In this document: in pieces, positions 11,448 to 23,522 of the stretch
How positions within the stretch are numbered: position 1 is the stretch's first letter
How the letters are laid out: each line of letters starts with the position of its first letter
Source: Haematobia irritans
Taxonomy: Eukaryota; Arthropoda; Insecta; Diptera; Muscidae
NCBI RefSeq assembly: GCF_050003625.1
Contig: NC_134397.1
Coordinates: 201,244,899 to 201,308,898, forward strand
Direction of reading: 5' to 3'
DNA: 64,000 nt
Translations under genes and position numbers: made by a program
The notes under the pieces: model-generated
Database searches by the model: none
Seen by the model: only the letters and a program-made list of their open reading frames with translations
Told to the model about the DNA's origin: nothing

Positions 11448-14443
11448 ACCACGGTAGCCACTCGAGCCAACAATATTCTACTAAAATTTGATCACAATTT
11501 TACCAAAAACTTACCAAACAAAAAACTCTTATTTTTCCATAGAAAATTTTGTCAAAACTTTATTTCTATAGAAAACTTTGTTAAAATTTTATTTCTATAG
11601 AAAATTTTGTTAAAACTTTATTTCTATAGAAAATTTTGTTAAAATTTTATTTCATTAGAAAATTTTGTCAAAATTTTATTTCTATACAAAAAATTGTCAA
11701 AATTTTATTTCCCTAGAAAATGTTGTCAATTTTTTTCTATAGAAAATTTTGTCAAAATGTTATTTCTACAGAAAATTTATTCACAATTTTATTTCTCTGG
11801 AAAATTTTGACAAAGTTTTATTTCTATGGAAAATGTAGACAAAATTTTATATCTCTGGAAAATTTTGTCAAAATTTTATTCCTCTGGAAAATGTTGTCAA
11901 AGTTCTATTTCTATATTATATTTTGTCAAACTTTTATTTCTATAGGAAATTATGTCAAAATTTTATTTATCTGGAAAATTTTGACAAAATTTTATATCTC
12001 TGAAAAATTTAGTCAAAATTTGATTTCTTTATAATATTTTGTCAAAATTTTATTTCATTAGGAAAATTTTTTTACAATTTTATTTCATTAGGAAAACTTT
12101 GTTAAAATTTTATTTCTATAGAAAATTTTGTCAAAATTTTATTTCTATAGAAATTTTTATCGAAATTTGATTTCTATAGAAAATTTTGTCAAAATTTTAT
12201 TTCTGTAGAAAATTTTGTCAAAATTTTATTTCTACAGAAAAATTTGTCAAAATTTTATTTCTATAGAAAAGATTGTCAAAATTTTATTTCTATAGAAAAT
12301 TTTGTAAATTTTTTTTTATAGAAAGTTTTGTCAAAATGTTTTTTCTACAGAAAATTTATTCAAAGTTTTATTTCTCTGGAAAATTTTGACAAAATTTTAT
12401 TTCTATGGAAAATTTTGACAAAATTTTATATCTCTGGAAAATTTAGTCAAAATTTTATTCCTCTAGAAAATGTTGTCAAACATTTTTTTCACAATAACAT
12501 TTTTTTCACAATTTTATTTCTATATAAAATTTTTACTTCTATAGATTTTTTTTTTCAAAATTTTATTTCTATTAAAATTTTTGTCACAATTTTATTTGTA
12601 TGCAAAATTTTGTCAACATTTTACTTATACAAAAAACTTATTCAAAATTTTATTTCTCTGGAAAATTTTAACAAAATTGTATTTATCTGGAAAATTTTGA
12701 AATTACATATCTCAGGAAAATTTTGTCAAAATTTTATTTCTATAGAAATTTGTAAAGAATTTTGTAGAAATTTTATTTCTATAGAAAAATATGTCAAAAT
12801 TTTATTTGTGTATAAAATTTTTTCAAAATTTTATTTCTATAGAAAATTTTGTCACAATTTTATTTCTATAGAAAATTTTATCAAAATTTTATTTCTATTG
12901 AAAATTTGTCAAAATTTTATTTTTATAAAATTTTTTTTTCAAAATTTTATTTATATAGAAAAATTTGTCAAAAATTTATTTTTATAGAAAATCTTGTCAA
13001 AATTTTATTTCTATAGAAAATTTTATCAAAATTTTATTTCTATTGAAAATTTTGTCAAAATTTTATTTCTATAGATAATTTTGTCAAAATTTTATTTGTA
13101 TAGAAAATTTTGTCAAAAATTTATTTTTATAGAAAATTATGTCAAAATTTTATTTCTATAGAAAATTTTGTCAAAGTTTTATTTTTATAGATAATTATGT
13201 CAAAATTTTATTTCTATAGAAAATTTTTTCAAAATTTTATTTCTATTGAAAATTTTTAAAAATTTTATTTTTATAGAAAATTTGTTCAAAGGTTCAAGTG
13301 TGGTCCAATTTGGGTTTATCGAACTTCCTGAATTTATTCTGATAATTGGTTGATAGTTTTGCTGCAAGTAGAGGATGCTGATGAGGAATGTGGTAATTCC
13401 GAAACGTGCGTCCAACCAAGCATCTTGCAATCTATAGGGCTTTGCCCAAATAATTTTGACAAACATTCTTGTCTTCTGTTGGTTAAGCTACTCTTGCCTA
13501 AACTACGGCAACAAAATATTTTTAAAGCTGAGATCGAAACAACAAAATTTTATTTCTATAAAAAATTTTGTCAAAAATTTATTTATATAGAAAATTTTAT
13601 CAAAAATGTGTTTCCTGTAGAAACTTTTGTCAAAATATTATTGTCAAAATTTTATTTCTCTGGAAAATTTTGTCAACATTTTATTTCTCTGGAAAATTTT
13701 GTCAACATTTTATTTCTATGGAAAATTTCGTCAACATTTTATTTCTATAGAAAATTTTGTCAAAATTATGTTTCTATAGAAAATTTTATCAAAATTTTAT
13801 TTCTATTGAAAATTTTGAAAAACTTTATTTCTATAGATAATTTTTTCAAAATTATATTTCTATAGAAAATTTTGTCAAAATGTTATTTGTGAAGAAAATT
13901 TTGTCAAAATTTTATTTTTATAGAAACTTTTCTAACATTTTTATTTCTACAGAAAATTTTGTAAATATTTTATTTCCATAGAAAGTTTTGCCAAAATTTT
14001 ATTTCTATAGAAAAATCTTTCAAAATTTATTTTTATAGAAAATTTTGTCAAAATTTTATTTCTATAGAAAATTTTTTTCAAAATTTTATTTCTCTAGAAA
14101 TTTTTTTCAAAATTTTTTTTTCGTATGGTAAAGCCTTTCAAAGTTTTATTTCTATATATTATATATTTCTCTGGAAAATTTTGTCAAAAATTTATTAATC
14201 TGGAAAATTTGGCAAATCTTTATTTCTACAGAAAATTTTGTCAAAATTTTATTATTCTAGAAAATTTTGTCAACATTTTGTTTCTATAGAAAATTTTATT
14301 TCTATAGAAAATTTGTGAAGTTCCTCTTAGTTGGAATGGAATAATTGGCAAAATCTACCAAAACATCAAGAATTCTACCAGTCTACCAAACAGTAAAAAA
14401 ATTACAATTTTTGGTAGAATTCTACCAAGTGTGGAAACCGTGT
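11448..14443 (+). repeat. 29-bp palindromic minisatellite array, 3 kb, with short inverted ends
   Basis: The unit is TTTCTATAGAAA + ATTTTG + TCAAAATTTTA, with many 28-30 bp variants, CTGG-for-ATAG variants and a non-satellite island at 13285-13530. The array is bounded by CACGGTAGCCACTCGAGCC on the left and by TACCAAGTGTGGAAACCGTG on the right, which are inverted relatives of CACGGTTGCCAC. The same bounds recur at 45372-47827. Frames such as 12328-12987 (FYFYRKFCQNFIS repeats) are satellite translations, as 29 bp x 3 gives a 29-residue period. Confidence 0.85.
13285..13530. repeat. Non-satellite island shared with 37103-37232
   Basis: Contains TAGTTTTGCTGCAAGTAGAG, GATGCTGATGAGGAATGTGG and CGAAACGTGCGTCCA. 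The same segment occurs within the minisatellite at 37103-37232, so it is a component of this repeat family rather than unique DNA. No gene is recognised in it on either strand. Confidence 0.7.
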
Positions 14444-15416
14444 TTGTGATCCTGAAATAGTGCAAATTTCGATCATCTCCCATGAATTTTCAATGAGCTT
14501 TTAATAAAACGGCAGTACTACGTTTTCGGATACTTTAGAAGATATTTCTTGGAAGTTAAAAGAAATGAAGTAACTTGAAAGACTAAATGTGTCTTTAATC
14601 AATGTAGTAGTGAGAAGAAAAAAATACGACTTTTTGACATTTCTAACTAAAAGTAGATTTGACTCGTTTTTTATTGAATCAAATGACAATTAAAGATAAA
14701 AGATATAGCTTTTACTTAAGCCACATAATATTCACTTTTAAGTGTGACATTTTTCCAGTGTAGTCTCCCCCACTTTAGGTTTTCCAAAGATGTCCTAGTG
14801 AGGTAAGAAGCTAAGGTTATCACAAGATTATGAGACCTTTGGGTAACATTTGCCTTAATCAAATGCTCTGTGGCTTTTATAATCTTTGTGGTCACTAGCC
14901 AAGAAATTAAAGAAAACTATGACTAATTATTTGATTTATTTTGTTTGTAAGGCAAAAAATTACAAAAGATATAAATTAAAATTTAAAACTACCCACAGGA
15001 CACGTAACGCTATACCTCATTTTGTTTCACATATATTGGACTGAAATGTCCTTTATCAGGACACTAAAGTACTATTAAGGAAACATAAGGAATTTGTTTG
15101 TTTTGATTAAAGTTTAAGATAAAGTTCTTGGGTTTATCTTAAAGTGTTGCTATGCCTGAGGCCTTCTTGTAGCCATAAGAGAAGAACATGTCATCTGCTA
15201 TAAGTTAGGTCATTAATCAAAATACGCTAAATATGTATTCTGACTTCTATACCTTGGGGTAATATATGAGTATGGTGAAAGAAAGAACTCACATACGTGA
15301 CAATTGTCTGTCTTTTACAGACATTCTGTCACTTACGTTACTATCTTATGAACGAAGGTGACTAAGTACCCATTAATCTATTTGGAAAGCTTACACCTCG
15401 AGTCTTAAGAATTTAT
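14444..15416. other. No recognised feature
   Basis: AT-rich with scattered stops in all frames. A TTTTTCCAGTGTAG near 14750 resembles an element E-type terminus, but no matching left end was found. Confidence 0.5.
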
Positions 15417-15861
15417 GGACATTTTTTAGCTTGACTACATAGCTAACTAGCAGGATCATATCAATTGCTTGAAACTATAAGTAAAAATTCCAGATTTTAC
15501 TCCTCGTTATCATTTAAATAATGGCAGTAAAAATCTACGGATTTAAGATTTAAAATCAAGGCTTTTTTCATAATTTAAACGATATGTTTATGATTTCTCT
15601 AAAATTCAAACAAAATTGGTTCTTATAAATCCAGAATCTGATCTGGTATTCATAGGTAGAATCTTTAAATTTATCTTCGGGAAGTGTGCTGGTTGAATTG
15701 ATCTGCTTGGGAGAATATCTGTCATCAAGCCCCCTTAAATCCTACATTTATTAGCAAGATACCCGCACCGACGAAGAGTTAAAAAAAAAACTATTATATT
15801 TGATTCATGGTGGTGGGTATATAAGATTCGGCCCGGACGAACTTACTACTGTATATACTTG
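15417..15861 (+). mobile_element. Helentron-like family C, 3' part
   Basis: Ends in GATTCGGCCCGGACGAACTT and GTATATACTTG|TT, the same terminal architecture as family A. The interior matches 34820-35167, including GGTTCTTATAAATCCAGAAT and AAATTTATCTTCGGGAAGTG. The 5' head is missing. Confidence 0.6.
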
Positions 15862-16350
15862 TTAAAGGTTAAAAACAGATTAAGAATTAATAAAATTGTA
15901 CAAATTATTTAAATTTTGACGAAAAAATGAAAGCAAAAGCAAAAGTTTCATATTTTGTTAAGATCTTTATAATGGTTATCAGAAATGGGCATCATAGGTG
16001 TATACGAAGCGAAATAAAAAAAAAAATTAAAAATCAAATTTGACGTCGGAGTAAAAATGACCAATGCCCTGAATATAGCCCTGATCAACCACGAACAACC
16101 ATATGCGTTTCTTTTCGATCGGACTTCAAATGACGACACAGTACAACAAATTGTATTTCGAGGGTCGTAGGGTGCTCTGAAAAAAAAGTTTTGGTGTTCT
16201 GAATTTGTCTTCGAATATGCTACACAACTGGGGGGTGACCGCATTAACTTTTTTTTCGTGACCCTATCTAGTGGACATTCCTCCTATGACCAGCCCATGT
16301 TAAATTCATCGCTTCTGCGCCAAATTTGCACAAATTCCGGATCAAAAAAA
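15862..16350 (-). mobile_element. CCCAGC-end transposon, copy 3 (rearranged)
   Basis: The left part matches copy 1 (TTAAAAACAGATTAAGAATT, AAATTGTACAAATTATTT). The right part matches its head (CCCATGTTAAATTCATCGCT, CTGCGCCAA, TCCGGATC). The middle (about 15935-16260) is unrelated to the other copies. It carries a region with GACTTCAAATGACGACACAG and has no gene that I recognise. Confidence 0.55.
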
Positions 16351-16384
16351 AAAACGTTGTGGTTCTGAAAACCCTACCGAATCT

Positions 16385-17262
16385 AGACGCCAAATAGGAG
16401 GACCGGTTTATAAGGGGGCTATATCAAAACCTGTACCGATACACAATATATTCGGCACACCTATTTGTGCTCCTAAAAACTTCTAGATTTCCACGGTTTC
16501 TACAAGCCCAAGAAGTAAAATTGGGAGATGGTGAGTATCGGTCCTTGTCTTGATATAGCCCTCATATCAAGACAAGGACCGATACTCACCATTTTCGGCA
16601 CACCTCTTTACGGTCCTAAAGTACCTTTAGATTTCTGATTTCAGGCGAATTGGATAAAAACTATGGATTCTTGAAGCCCAAAAAGTAAAATCGGGAGATC
16701 GGTCTATAAGGGGGCTATACCAAAACATGGACCAATACTTACCATTTTTAGTACACATCTTCCTGGTCCCATAATACCTCCAGGTTTTGCATTTCCGGTA
16801 AATTGGATAAAAACTACGGTTTCTATAAGCCCAAGACCCCAAATCGGGAGATCGGTCTATGTGGGGGCTGTACCAAAACATAGACCGTTACCCACCATTT
16901 TTAGTACACCTCTTTATGGTCATATAGTACCTGCAAGTTTCGAATTTCAGATAAATTGGATAAAAACTACGGTTTCTATAAGCCCAAGACCCCAAATCGG
17001 GGGCTCGGTTTATATGGGTACTTTATCAAAACCTGGACCGATATAGCCCATCTTCGAACATGACCTGTCTGCAAACCAAAAACGGACCTGTGCCCAATTT
17101 CAGGACGATAGCGCCATTATTGAAAGCTGTAACGTGATTACAACAGATAGACGGAAACACGGACAGGGGTACATCGTCTCTCGAATTGCTCCCTGATCAA
17201 GAATATATACTTTATATAGTCGGAAATCGATATTTCGATGTGTTACAAATGGAATAACAACA
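16385..17262 (-). mobile_element. Helentron-like family C, 5' part, reversed
   Basis: Tandem units of ~110-120 bp with AAATCGGGAGATCGGTCTAT, GGATAAAAACTACGGTTTCT and ATGGTCATATAGTACC repeat from 16400 to 17040. The right side (17040-17262) holds the head-side module with AACGTGATTACAACAGATAG and ATATTTCGATGTGTTACAAA, which is the counterpart of the head module in A2 at 39720-39885. Frames at 16627-17046 are translations of the units. Confidence 0.55.
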
Positions 17263-17265
17263 TTT

Positions 17266-18675
<1,410 letters not shown>

Positions 18676-18676
<1 letters not shown>

Positions 18677-18682
18677 ATATAT

Positions 18683-18714
<32 letters not shown>

Positions 18715-18715
18715 A
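18676..18715. repeat. (TA)n tract between mariner and element D
   Basis: About 40 bp of TA with two TATTATA interruptions. It fuses in frame with the truncated transposase on the minus strand. Confidence 0.9.
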
Positions 18716-19053
18716 CACGCAAAGAAAAAAAACGTTTGGAAAACGTGTACCGAAAACGTTTTTCTTTTGTTAGAGTTTTTTGAATTGCTTCGAAAAATTT
18801 AAACTTTTATCACCAAAAAAATTCGTTTGTTACAAAGTTTTTATTTTTTCAATAAAAAAAGTTATTTTTGAAACAACAACAGAGTCCATTTCGTTTATAT
18901 CAAACACTGTTCTTTTCTGACTTTTGGTCTTTAATAAAACACATTTTACAGTTCAAAATTTAATATAGTAAAATGTAATGTTGAACATTTTTTTCGGAAT
19001 CTTCCGAACATATGTAGAATGTATGTAAAAAAAAAAAAAAAAAAACTTTGGTC

Positions 19054-19127
19054 GAAGCAGGGATCGAACCCACGACCCTTGGCATGAGAGTCAGACGTAG
19101 CAACCACTGCTCCACGGTGCCAAACTA
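19054..19127 (-). repeat. tRNA-like module 1 of element D
   Basis: On the minus strand this reads GGAGCAGTGGTTGCTACGTC ... GGGTTCGATCCCTGC. The B-box (GGTTCGATCCC) is perfect and the A-box region is only partial. CTCAT in the anticodon-loop position is reminiscent of tRNA-Met, but acceptor and anticodon stems do not pair. It is a pol III promoter-like relic rather than a tRNA gene. Counterparts: 6216-6292 and 59062-59135 (plus strand). Confidence 0.65.
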
Positions 19128-19231
19128 AATGTTTATTTCTGTTAAATAAACTTTGTTTATTCGGTTCGTGGGCGCCGCAAGCTATGCTATATAAATATAA
19201 CTTATATGGATATTTATCTATTGATGACCAT

Positions 19232-19311
19232 AACAGGTACATAGCTCAGTGGTTAGTGTGTTGGCTTACAAAGTGCATGGTCCGCGGTTCGATTCTCCGT
19301 CCAGGCGAAAG
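19232..19311 (+). repeat. tRNA-like module 2 of element D
   Basis: Reads TAGCTCAGTGGTTAGTGTG (perfect A-box TAGCTCAGTGG), then TTGGCTTACAAAGTGCATGG, then GCGGTTCGATTCTCC (B-box). The anticodon stem does not pair (TTGGC against GTGCA) and the T stem is broken, so it is not a functional tRNA. Counterparts on the minus strand: 4905-4960, 34396-34450 and 58875-58940. Confidence 0.65.
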
Positions 19312-19621
19312 GTAAAAAAATTTTAAAAATTTATAAAATCGTATAATTTCTTCTACATTGTTTGTATTACAGAAAAAGGTGCTAAGAACTAAAAATCTTC
19401 GTGGAAGTGAGAAAGATGTGAGGGAAAATGCAATTAGCCAGAAAAAAAATTTTTTGAGTTAGTCTTTATGAAATGGTTTTTACATCCTGGAAAAGAATAA
19501 ACGTTTATCACAAAAAGTATATACTTTTCTTCCAAATACACTTCCTTACAGCGAAAAGCAAATGAGAAACGAACTTTGTTTGTCTAAAATTTCGTTTGGG
19601 AGGAAAGAATTATTTTTTTGC

Positions 19622-19860
<239 letters not shown>

Positions 19861-19931
19861 GTGATACCACATTAACTAAAAGTACCTATTACATATGGGC
19901 ACTTCTAGTTTTAACCGCTGAACCTTCTTGA

Positions 19932-22900
19932 TTATTTTTCTTTGTTGAACCAACCAGATTGTTCCAAAAACAGTAGCAGACTGCTTAAGTTAACGTTTTC
20001 CAGATCCGCCAGTAATCTGAAGCTATATGCTCCTAAAAGTTGCTTGCGCTTTACACAAAATGCAGGACACTCACACAAGAGGTGTTTAATTGATTCTTTT
20101 TCCTCCGCATCATGACAGCTCATACAATAGTCATTATACTTCGCGCCAATAGTTTTTGCAAAATCGCCTATCAGGCAGCGACCCGTTATAGCAGATATCA
20201 GGAGTGATATCTGACGTCTCGAGAACATTAGCATATCTAGTGTGCGGTTTAAGTTGAAATGGGGCCATATTTGCTTGGTGTCGTTACAACCCTTGCAATT
20301 CTCCCATCGAACATTTGCCATCATAACAGCCTTCTCACGCAGCATGAGCTTGCAGGTAGCTAGGGGCATACCAACAAATTCTAGTTCCCCTGGAATATGT
20401 AAGGTAGTCCCTAGCCTTGCCAACTCATCCGCTTCGCAGTTCCCCGGTATGTTCCTATGGCCAGGCACCCATATTAGGTGAATATTGTACTGCTCAGCCA
20501 TCTCATTGAGAGATTTGCGGCAGTCGATGGCCGTTTTCGAGTTGAGGAACACAGAGTCCAAGGATTTTATTGCAGGTTGACTGTCTGAGTATATATTAAT
20601 GCCCACATTTTTTGGAACATTACTTCTCAGCCAATTCGCCACCTCTCTTATTGCTAATATTTCAGCCTGAAAAACACTACAGTGATTAGGTAATCTTTTC
20701 GCTATTCGAAGTTCCAGATCATTAGAATATACTCCGAACCCCACTTGTCCATCCAATTTGGAGCCATCAGTGTAGAAATCTATATATTCTTTATTCCCCG
20801 GGGTCTGTGTGCACCACGCCTCACTGTTGGGGATTAGAGTCTCAAACTTTTTGTCGAAAAGTGGACTCGCCAAAGTGTAATCCACTACGTTAGGCACATC
20901 TGGCATTGTTTTGAGGACAGAACTGTGACCGTAACCTTTTTCCGACCACAGCGATAGTTCGCGCAACCGCACAGCCGTTGTTGCAGCTGACTGTTTGGCC
21001 AAAATGTCTAAAGGCAATAGATGCAGCACGACATTAAGGGAATTTGTTCCTGTCTTGCTGAATGCGCCTGAAATACACAAACACGCCATACGCTGAACTT
21101 TATCTAAACAAGTCGGTTTCTGAAGTGCCGGCCACCAGACTACAACACCATATAGCATTATAGGTCTAACCACTGCCGTGTATAGCCAATGCACAATTTT
21201 TGGTTTCAGTCCCCACTTTTTTCCTATTGCCTTTTTGCACGAGTACAAAGCTACAGTTGCCTTTCTCGCCCTTTCTTCAATATTAAGCTTAAAGTTCAGC
21301 TTCCTGTCCAAAATAACGCCAAGGTATTTTGCACATTCACCAAAGGGAATTTCAATACCCCCTAAGGAAATAGGCCTAACCGTGGGAGTTTTGCGATCGT
21401 TGCAGTACATGACTAATTCTGTCTTTGCAGGATTTACCCCAAGACCATTGTCTTTCGCCCATTTCTCAGTCATCCGGAGGGCCCTCTGAATAATATCTCT
21501 GATTGTGGATGGGAATTTTCCCCTGACTGCCAGAGCCACATCATCTGCGTATGCCACCACTTTTATCCTTTCTTTTTCTAGAGTAACCAGAAGGCTATTT
21601 ATAGCAACATTCCAAAGAAGAGGTGATAGGACTCCTCCTTGGGGAGTGCCTCTGTTCACATACCTTTGTATGTTTGCTTGTCCTAGTGTGGCTGAAATAC
21701 GTCTCTTCATTAGCAGTTCGTCTAACAGCCTGAGTATACATGGATCAACATTCAGAGTTATCAGTCCATTTAATATCGAGCTCGGATGGACATTATTGAA
21801 CGCCCCTTCGATGTCTAGAAACGCCACGATTGTGTATTCTTTGACAGATAGTGAGCTTTCAATAAAGCTGACTAGTTCATGTAGTGCGGTCTCAGTAGAC
21901 CTGCCCTTCGAGTATGCATGCTGTCGTTTCGAGAACAAACTTGAATCGATGCTAGTTCTAAGATAAATATCTATCATCCTCTCCAGAGTCTTAAGTAGGA
22001 ATGAGGATAAGCTGATTGGTCGGAAATCCTTCGCCCTCGAGTGAGAGGCTTTTCCCGCTTTAGGTATGAAAACGACTTTTGTTTCCCTCCACTTTCCTGG
22101 GATATATGATAAGTTGATACATCCTTTATATATCACCGACAACCAGGGGATAATTTTGTCAGTTACAGCTTGTAACTCCGCCGGAGTAATTCCATCAGGT
22201 CCAGGGGATTTGAATGGTCCAAAGCTATTTAGCGCCCATCTTATTCTAGTCTCCGATACAATTTCCTCGACAGGAAACGACCGCTGAGCAACTGTGGCAC
22301 CGCCAGTACATGGTTCAACCGTCTGATTTCCAGGAAAATGTGTGTCCAATAGTACCTCCAGCGTCTCCTTACTGGACGTTGTCCAATTGCCCTCCGATGT
22401 TTTAATGAAACCTGGAGCGGAGTTGGTGGATGCTAGAACCTTCCGTAGTCTGGAAGCCTCGGACGTATTCTCAATACTGCTGCAGTAAGCATTCCAAGAG
22501 TTATGCTGAGCCTTTCTCAGTTCTCGCTTGTATCCTCTCAGATTCTTCTTGTAAGCGTCCCAGTCCTCAGGGGCTCTGGTGGACTTTGCCTTGTTAAAGA
22601 GCTTCCTGCAGGATTTCCTCATATTACTTAATTCCGTAGACCACCATGGTGGTCGATGTTTCCCCCTTGGCTTTCCTCTAGGGCATGCAGCTTTCAGTGA
22701 GATGTTGAAGGCCTTAGTAATCCGCTCCACTGCGTGTTCGATATCTTGCACATTTCTCATATTTGTCTCTGTTATTTCCGGTATCATCATATTGAACGAT
22801 TCCCTATACCTATTCCAGTCAGCTTTCCTAACATTTGGCGGAAATATGATCTTGGTGATATGAACATCAAATTTGAAACTGATGTAGCGATGATCTGAGA

Positions 22901-23522
22901 AGCTGTGTTCACTTAAAACCTGCCACTCAGATATCATTTCATTTAGTTCTTGCGAGGCCAAGGTGATGTCCAAAACCTCTTGCCTGTTTTTAGTGACAAA
23001 GGTTGGGACATCTCCCTTGTTGCAAACTACCAGATTAGTACGCAAAATAAACTCTATTAGCGACTCTCCCCTTGCATTAGTATCACTACTTCCCCATATA
23101 CTATGATGTGCATTCGCATCGCATCCCATAATGAGTTTCGCCTTTGTTTTCAGTGACTCCTCCACTAAGGTCTTAACGGCATATGGAGGCATCTCCCTGT
23201 CATGTCCCATGTAGACCGAAGATACCCAATATTTGCATTTGGCTATTTCTAAACTTGCAACGACAGTGTCTGTATTGCACATTGAGGGAAGCAGAAACAA
23301 ATTGAGCTCGTTTTTAGCAATTATACAGGCTCGATTTACATCATTACCAGTATACTGCAATAGTTTGAACCCCGGAGTACTTAATTCACATATTTTGTTT
23401 TTGTAAACATATGGTTCTTGAATAAGAACTATATCTATGTCCCCTTTCATCAGGAGAACTTTTAAGGCAGCACATGCAGCCTTACAATGATGAAGATTTA
23501 TCTGGAGGATCCGTAGGACCAT
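19932..23522 (-). CDS. LINE ORF2 polyprotein: endonuclease, reverse transcriptase, RNase H
   Basis: 1196 residues from the first ATG at 23522; a longer frame upstream lacks a Met. Residues 1-218 are an exonuclease/endonuclease/phosphatase-type nuclease that nicks target DNA (QINLHHCKAA, IQEPY, MGCDANAHHSIWG, SEHSFSDHRYISF). Residues ~430-710 are reverse transcriptase (SPGPDGITPAEL, FLDIEGAFNNVHP, GTPQGGVLSPLLWN and the catalytic YADDVALA near 658-665). Residues ~914-1040 are RNase H with a complete DEDD set: D919 in FYTDGS, E954 in FQAEIL, D980 in YSDSQ, D1032 in CEADELA. A C-terminal C-x2-C-x10-H-x4-C motif lies at 1133-1152. No stop or frameshift interrupts it. ORF2 begins 41 nt before the ORF1 stop, in the +1 frame, so reinitiation or frameshifting must deliver its translation. 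Confidence 0.95.
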   Translation of the reverse strand: MVLRILQINLHHCKAACAALKVLLMKGDIDIVLIQEPYVYKNKICELSTPGFKLLQYTGNDVNRACIIAKNELNLFLLPSMCNTDTVVASLEIAKCKYWVSSVYMGHDREMPPYAVKTLVEESLKTKAKLIMGCDANAHHSIWGSSDTNARGESLIEFILRTNLVVCNKGDVPTFVTKNRQEVLDITLASQELNEMISEWQVLSEHSFSDHRYISFKFDVHITKIIFPPNVRKADWNRYRESFNMMIPEITETNMRNVQDIEHAVERITKAFNISLKAACPRGKPRGKHRPPWWSTELSNMRKSCRKLFNKAKSTRAPEDWDAYKKNLRGYKRELRKAQHNSWNAYCSSIENTSEASRLRKVLASTNSAPGFIKTSEGNWTTSSKETLEVLLDTHFPGNQTVEPCTGGATVAQRSFPVEEIVSETRIRWALNSFGPFKSPGPDGITPAELQAVTDKIIPWLSVIYKGCINLSYIPGKWRETKVVFIPKAGKASHSRAKDFRPISLSSFLLKTLERMIDIYLRTSIDSSLFSKRQHAYSKGRSTETALHELVSFIESSLSVKEYTIVAFLDIEGAFNNVHPSSILNGLITLNVDPCILRLLDELLMKRRISATLGQANIQRYVNRGTPQGGVLSPLLWNVAINSLLVTLEKERIKVVAYADDVALAVRGKFPSTIRDIIQRALRMTEKWAKDNGLGVNPAKTELVMYCNDRKTPTVRPISLGGIEIPFGECAKYLGVILDRKLNFKLNIEERARKATVALYSCKKAIGKKWGLKPKIVHWLYTAVVRPIMLYGVVVWWPALQKPTCLDKVQRMACLCISGAFSKTGTNSLNVVLHLLPLDILAKQSAATTAVRLRELSLWSEKGYGHSSVLKTMPDVPNVVDYTLASPLFDKKFETLIPNSEAWCTQTPGNKEYIDFYTDGSKLDGQVGFGVYSNDLELRIAKRLPNHCSVFQAEILAIREVANWLRSNVPKNVGINIYSDSQPAIKSLDSVFLNSKTAIDCRKSLNEMAEQYNIHLIWVPGHRNIPGNCEADELARLGTTLHIPGELEFVGMPLATCKLMLREKAVMMANVRWENCKGCNDTKQIWPHFNLNRTLDMLMFSRRQISLLISAITGRCLIGDFAKTIGAKYNDYCMSCHDAEEKESIKHLLCECPAFCVKRKQLLGAYSFRLLADLENVNLSSLLLFLEQSGWFNKEK

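Noticed and set aside
12328..12987. 219-codon frame, and similar frames at 11720, 13350, 29418, 52829 and elsewhere
   Set aside because: Period-29 translations of the minisatellite (FYFYRKF, CQNFIS). No independent coding signal.
11535..14325. CRISPR-like array because of regular ~29-bp repeats
   Set aside because: There are no unique spacers. The repeat is continuous tandem satellite in a eukaryotic context.
19232..19311. Functional tRNA gene
   Set aside because: A- and B-boxes are present but the anticodon and T stems do not pair, and the segment recurs as part of element D.
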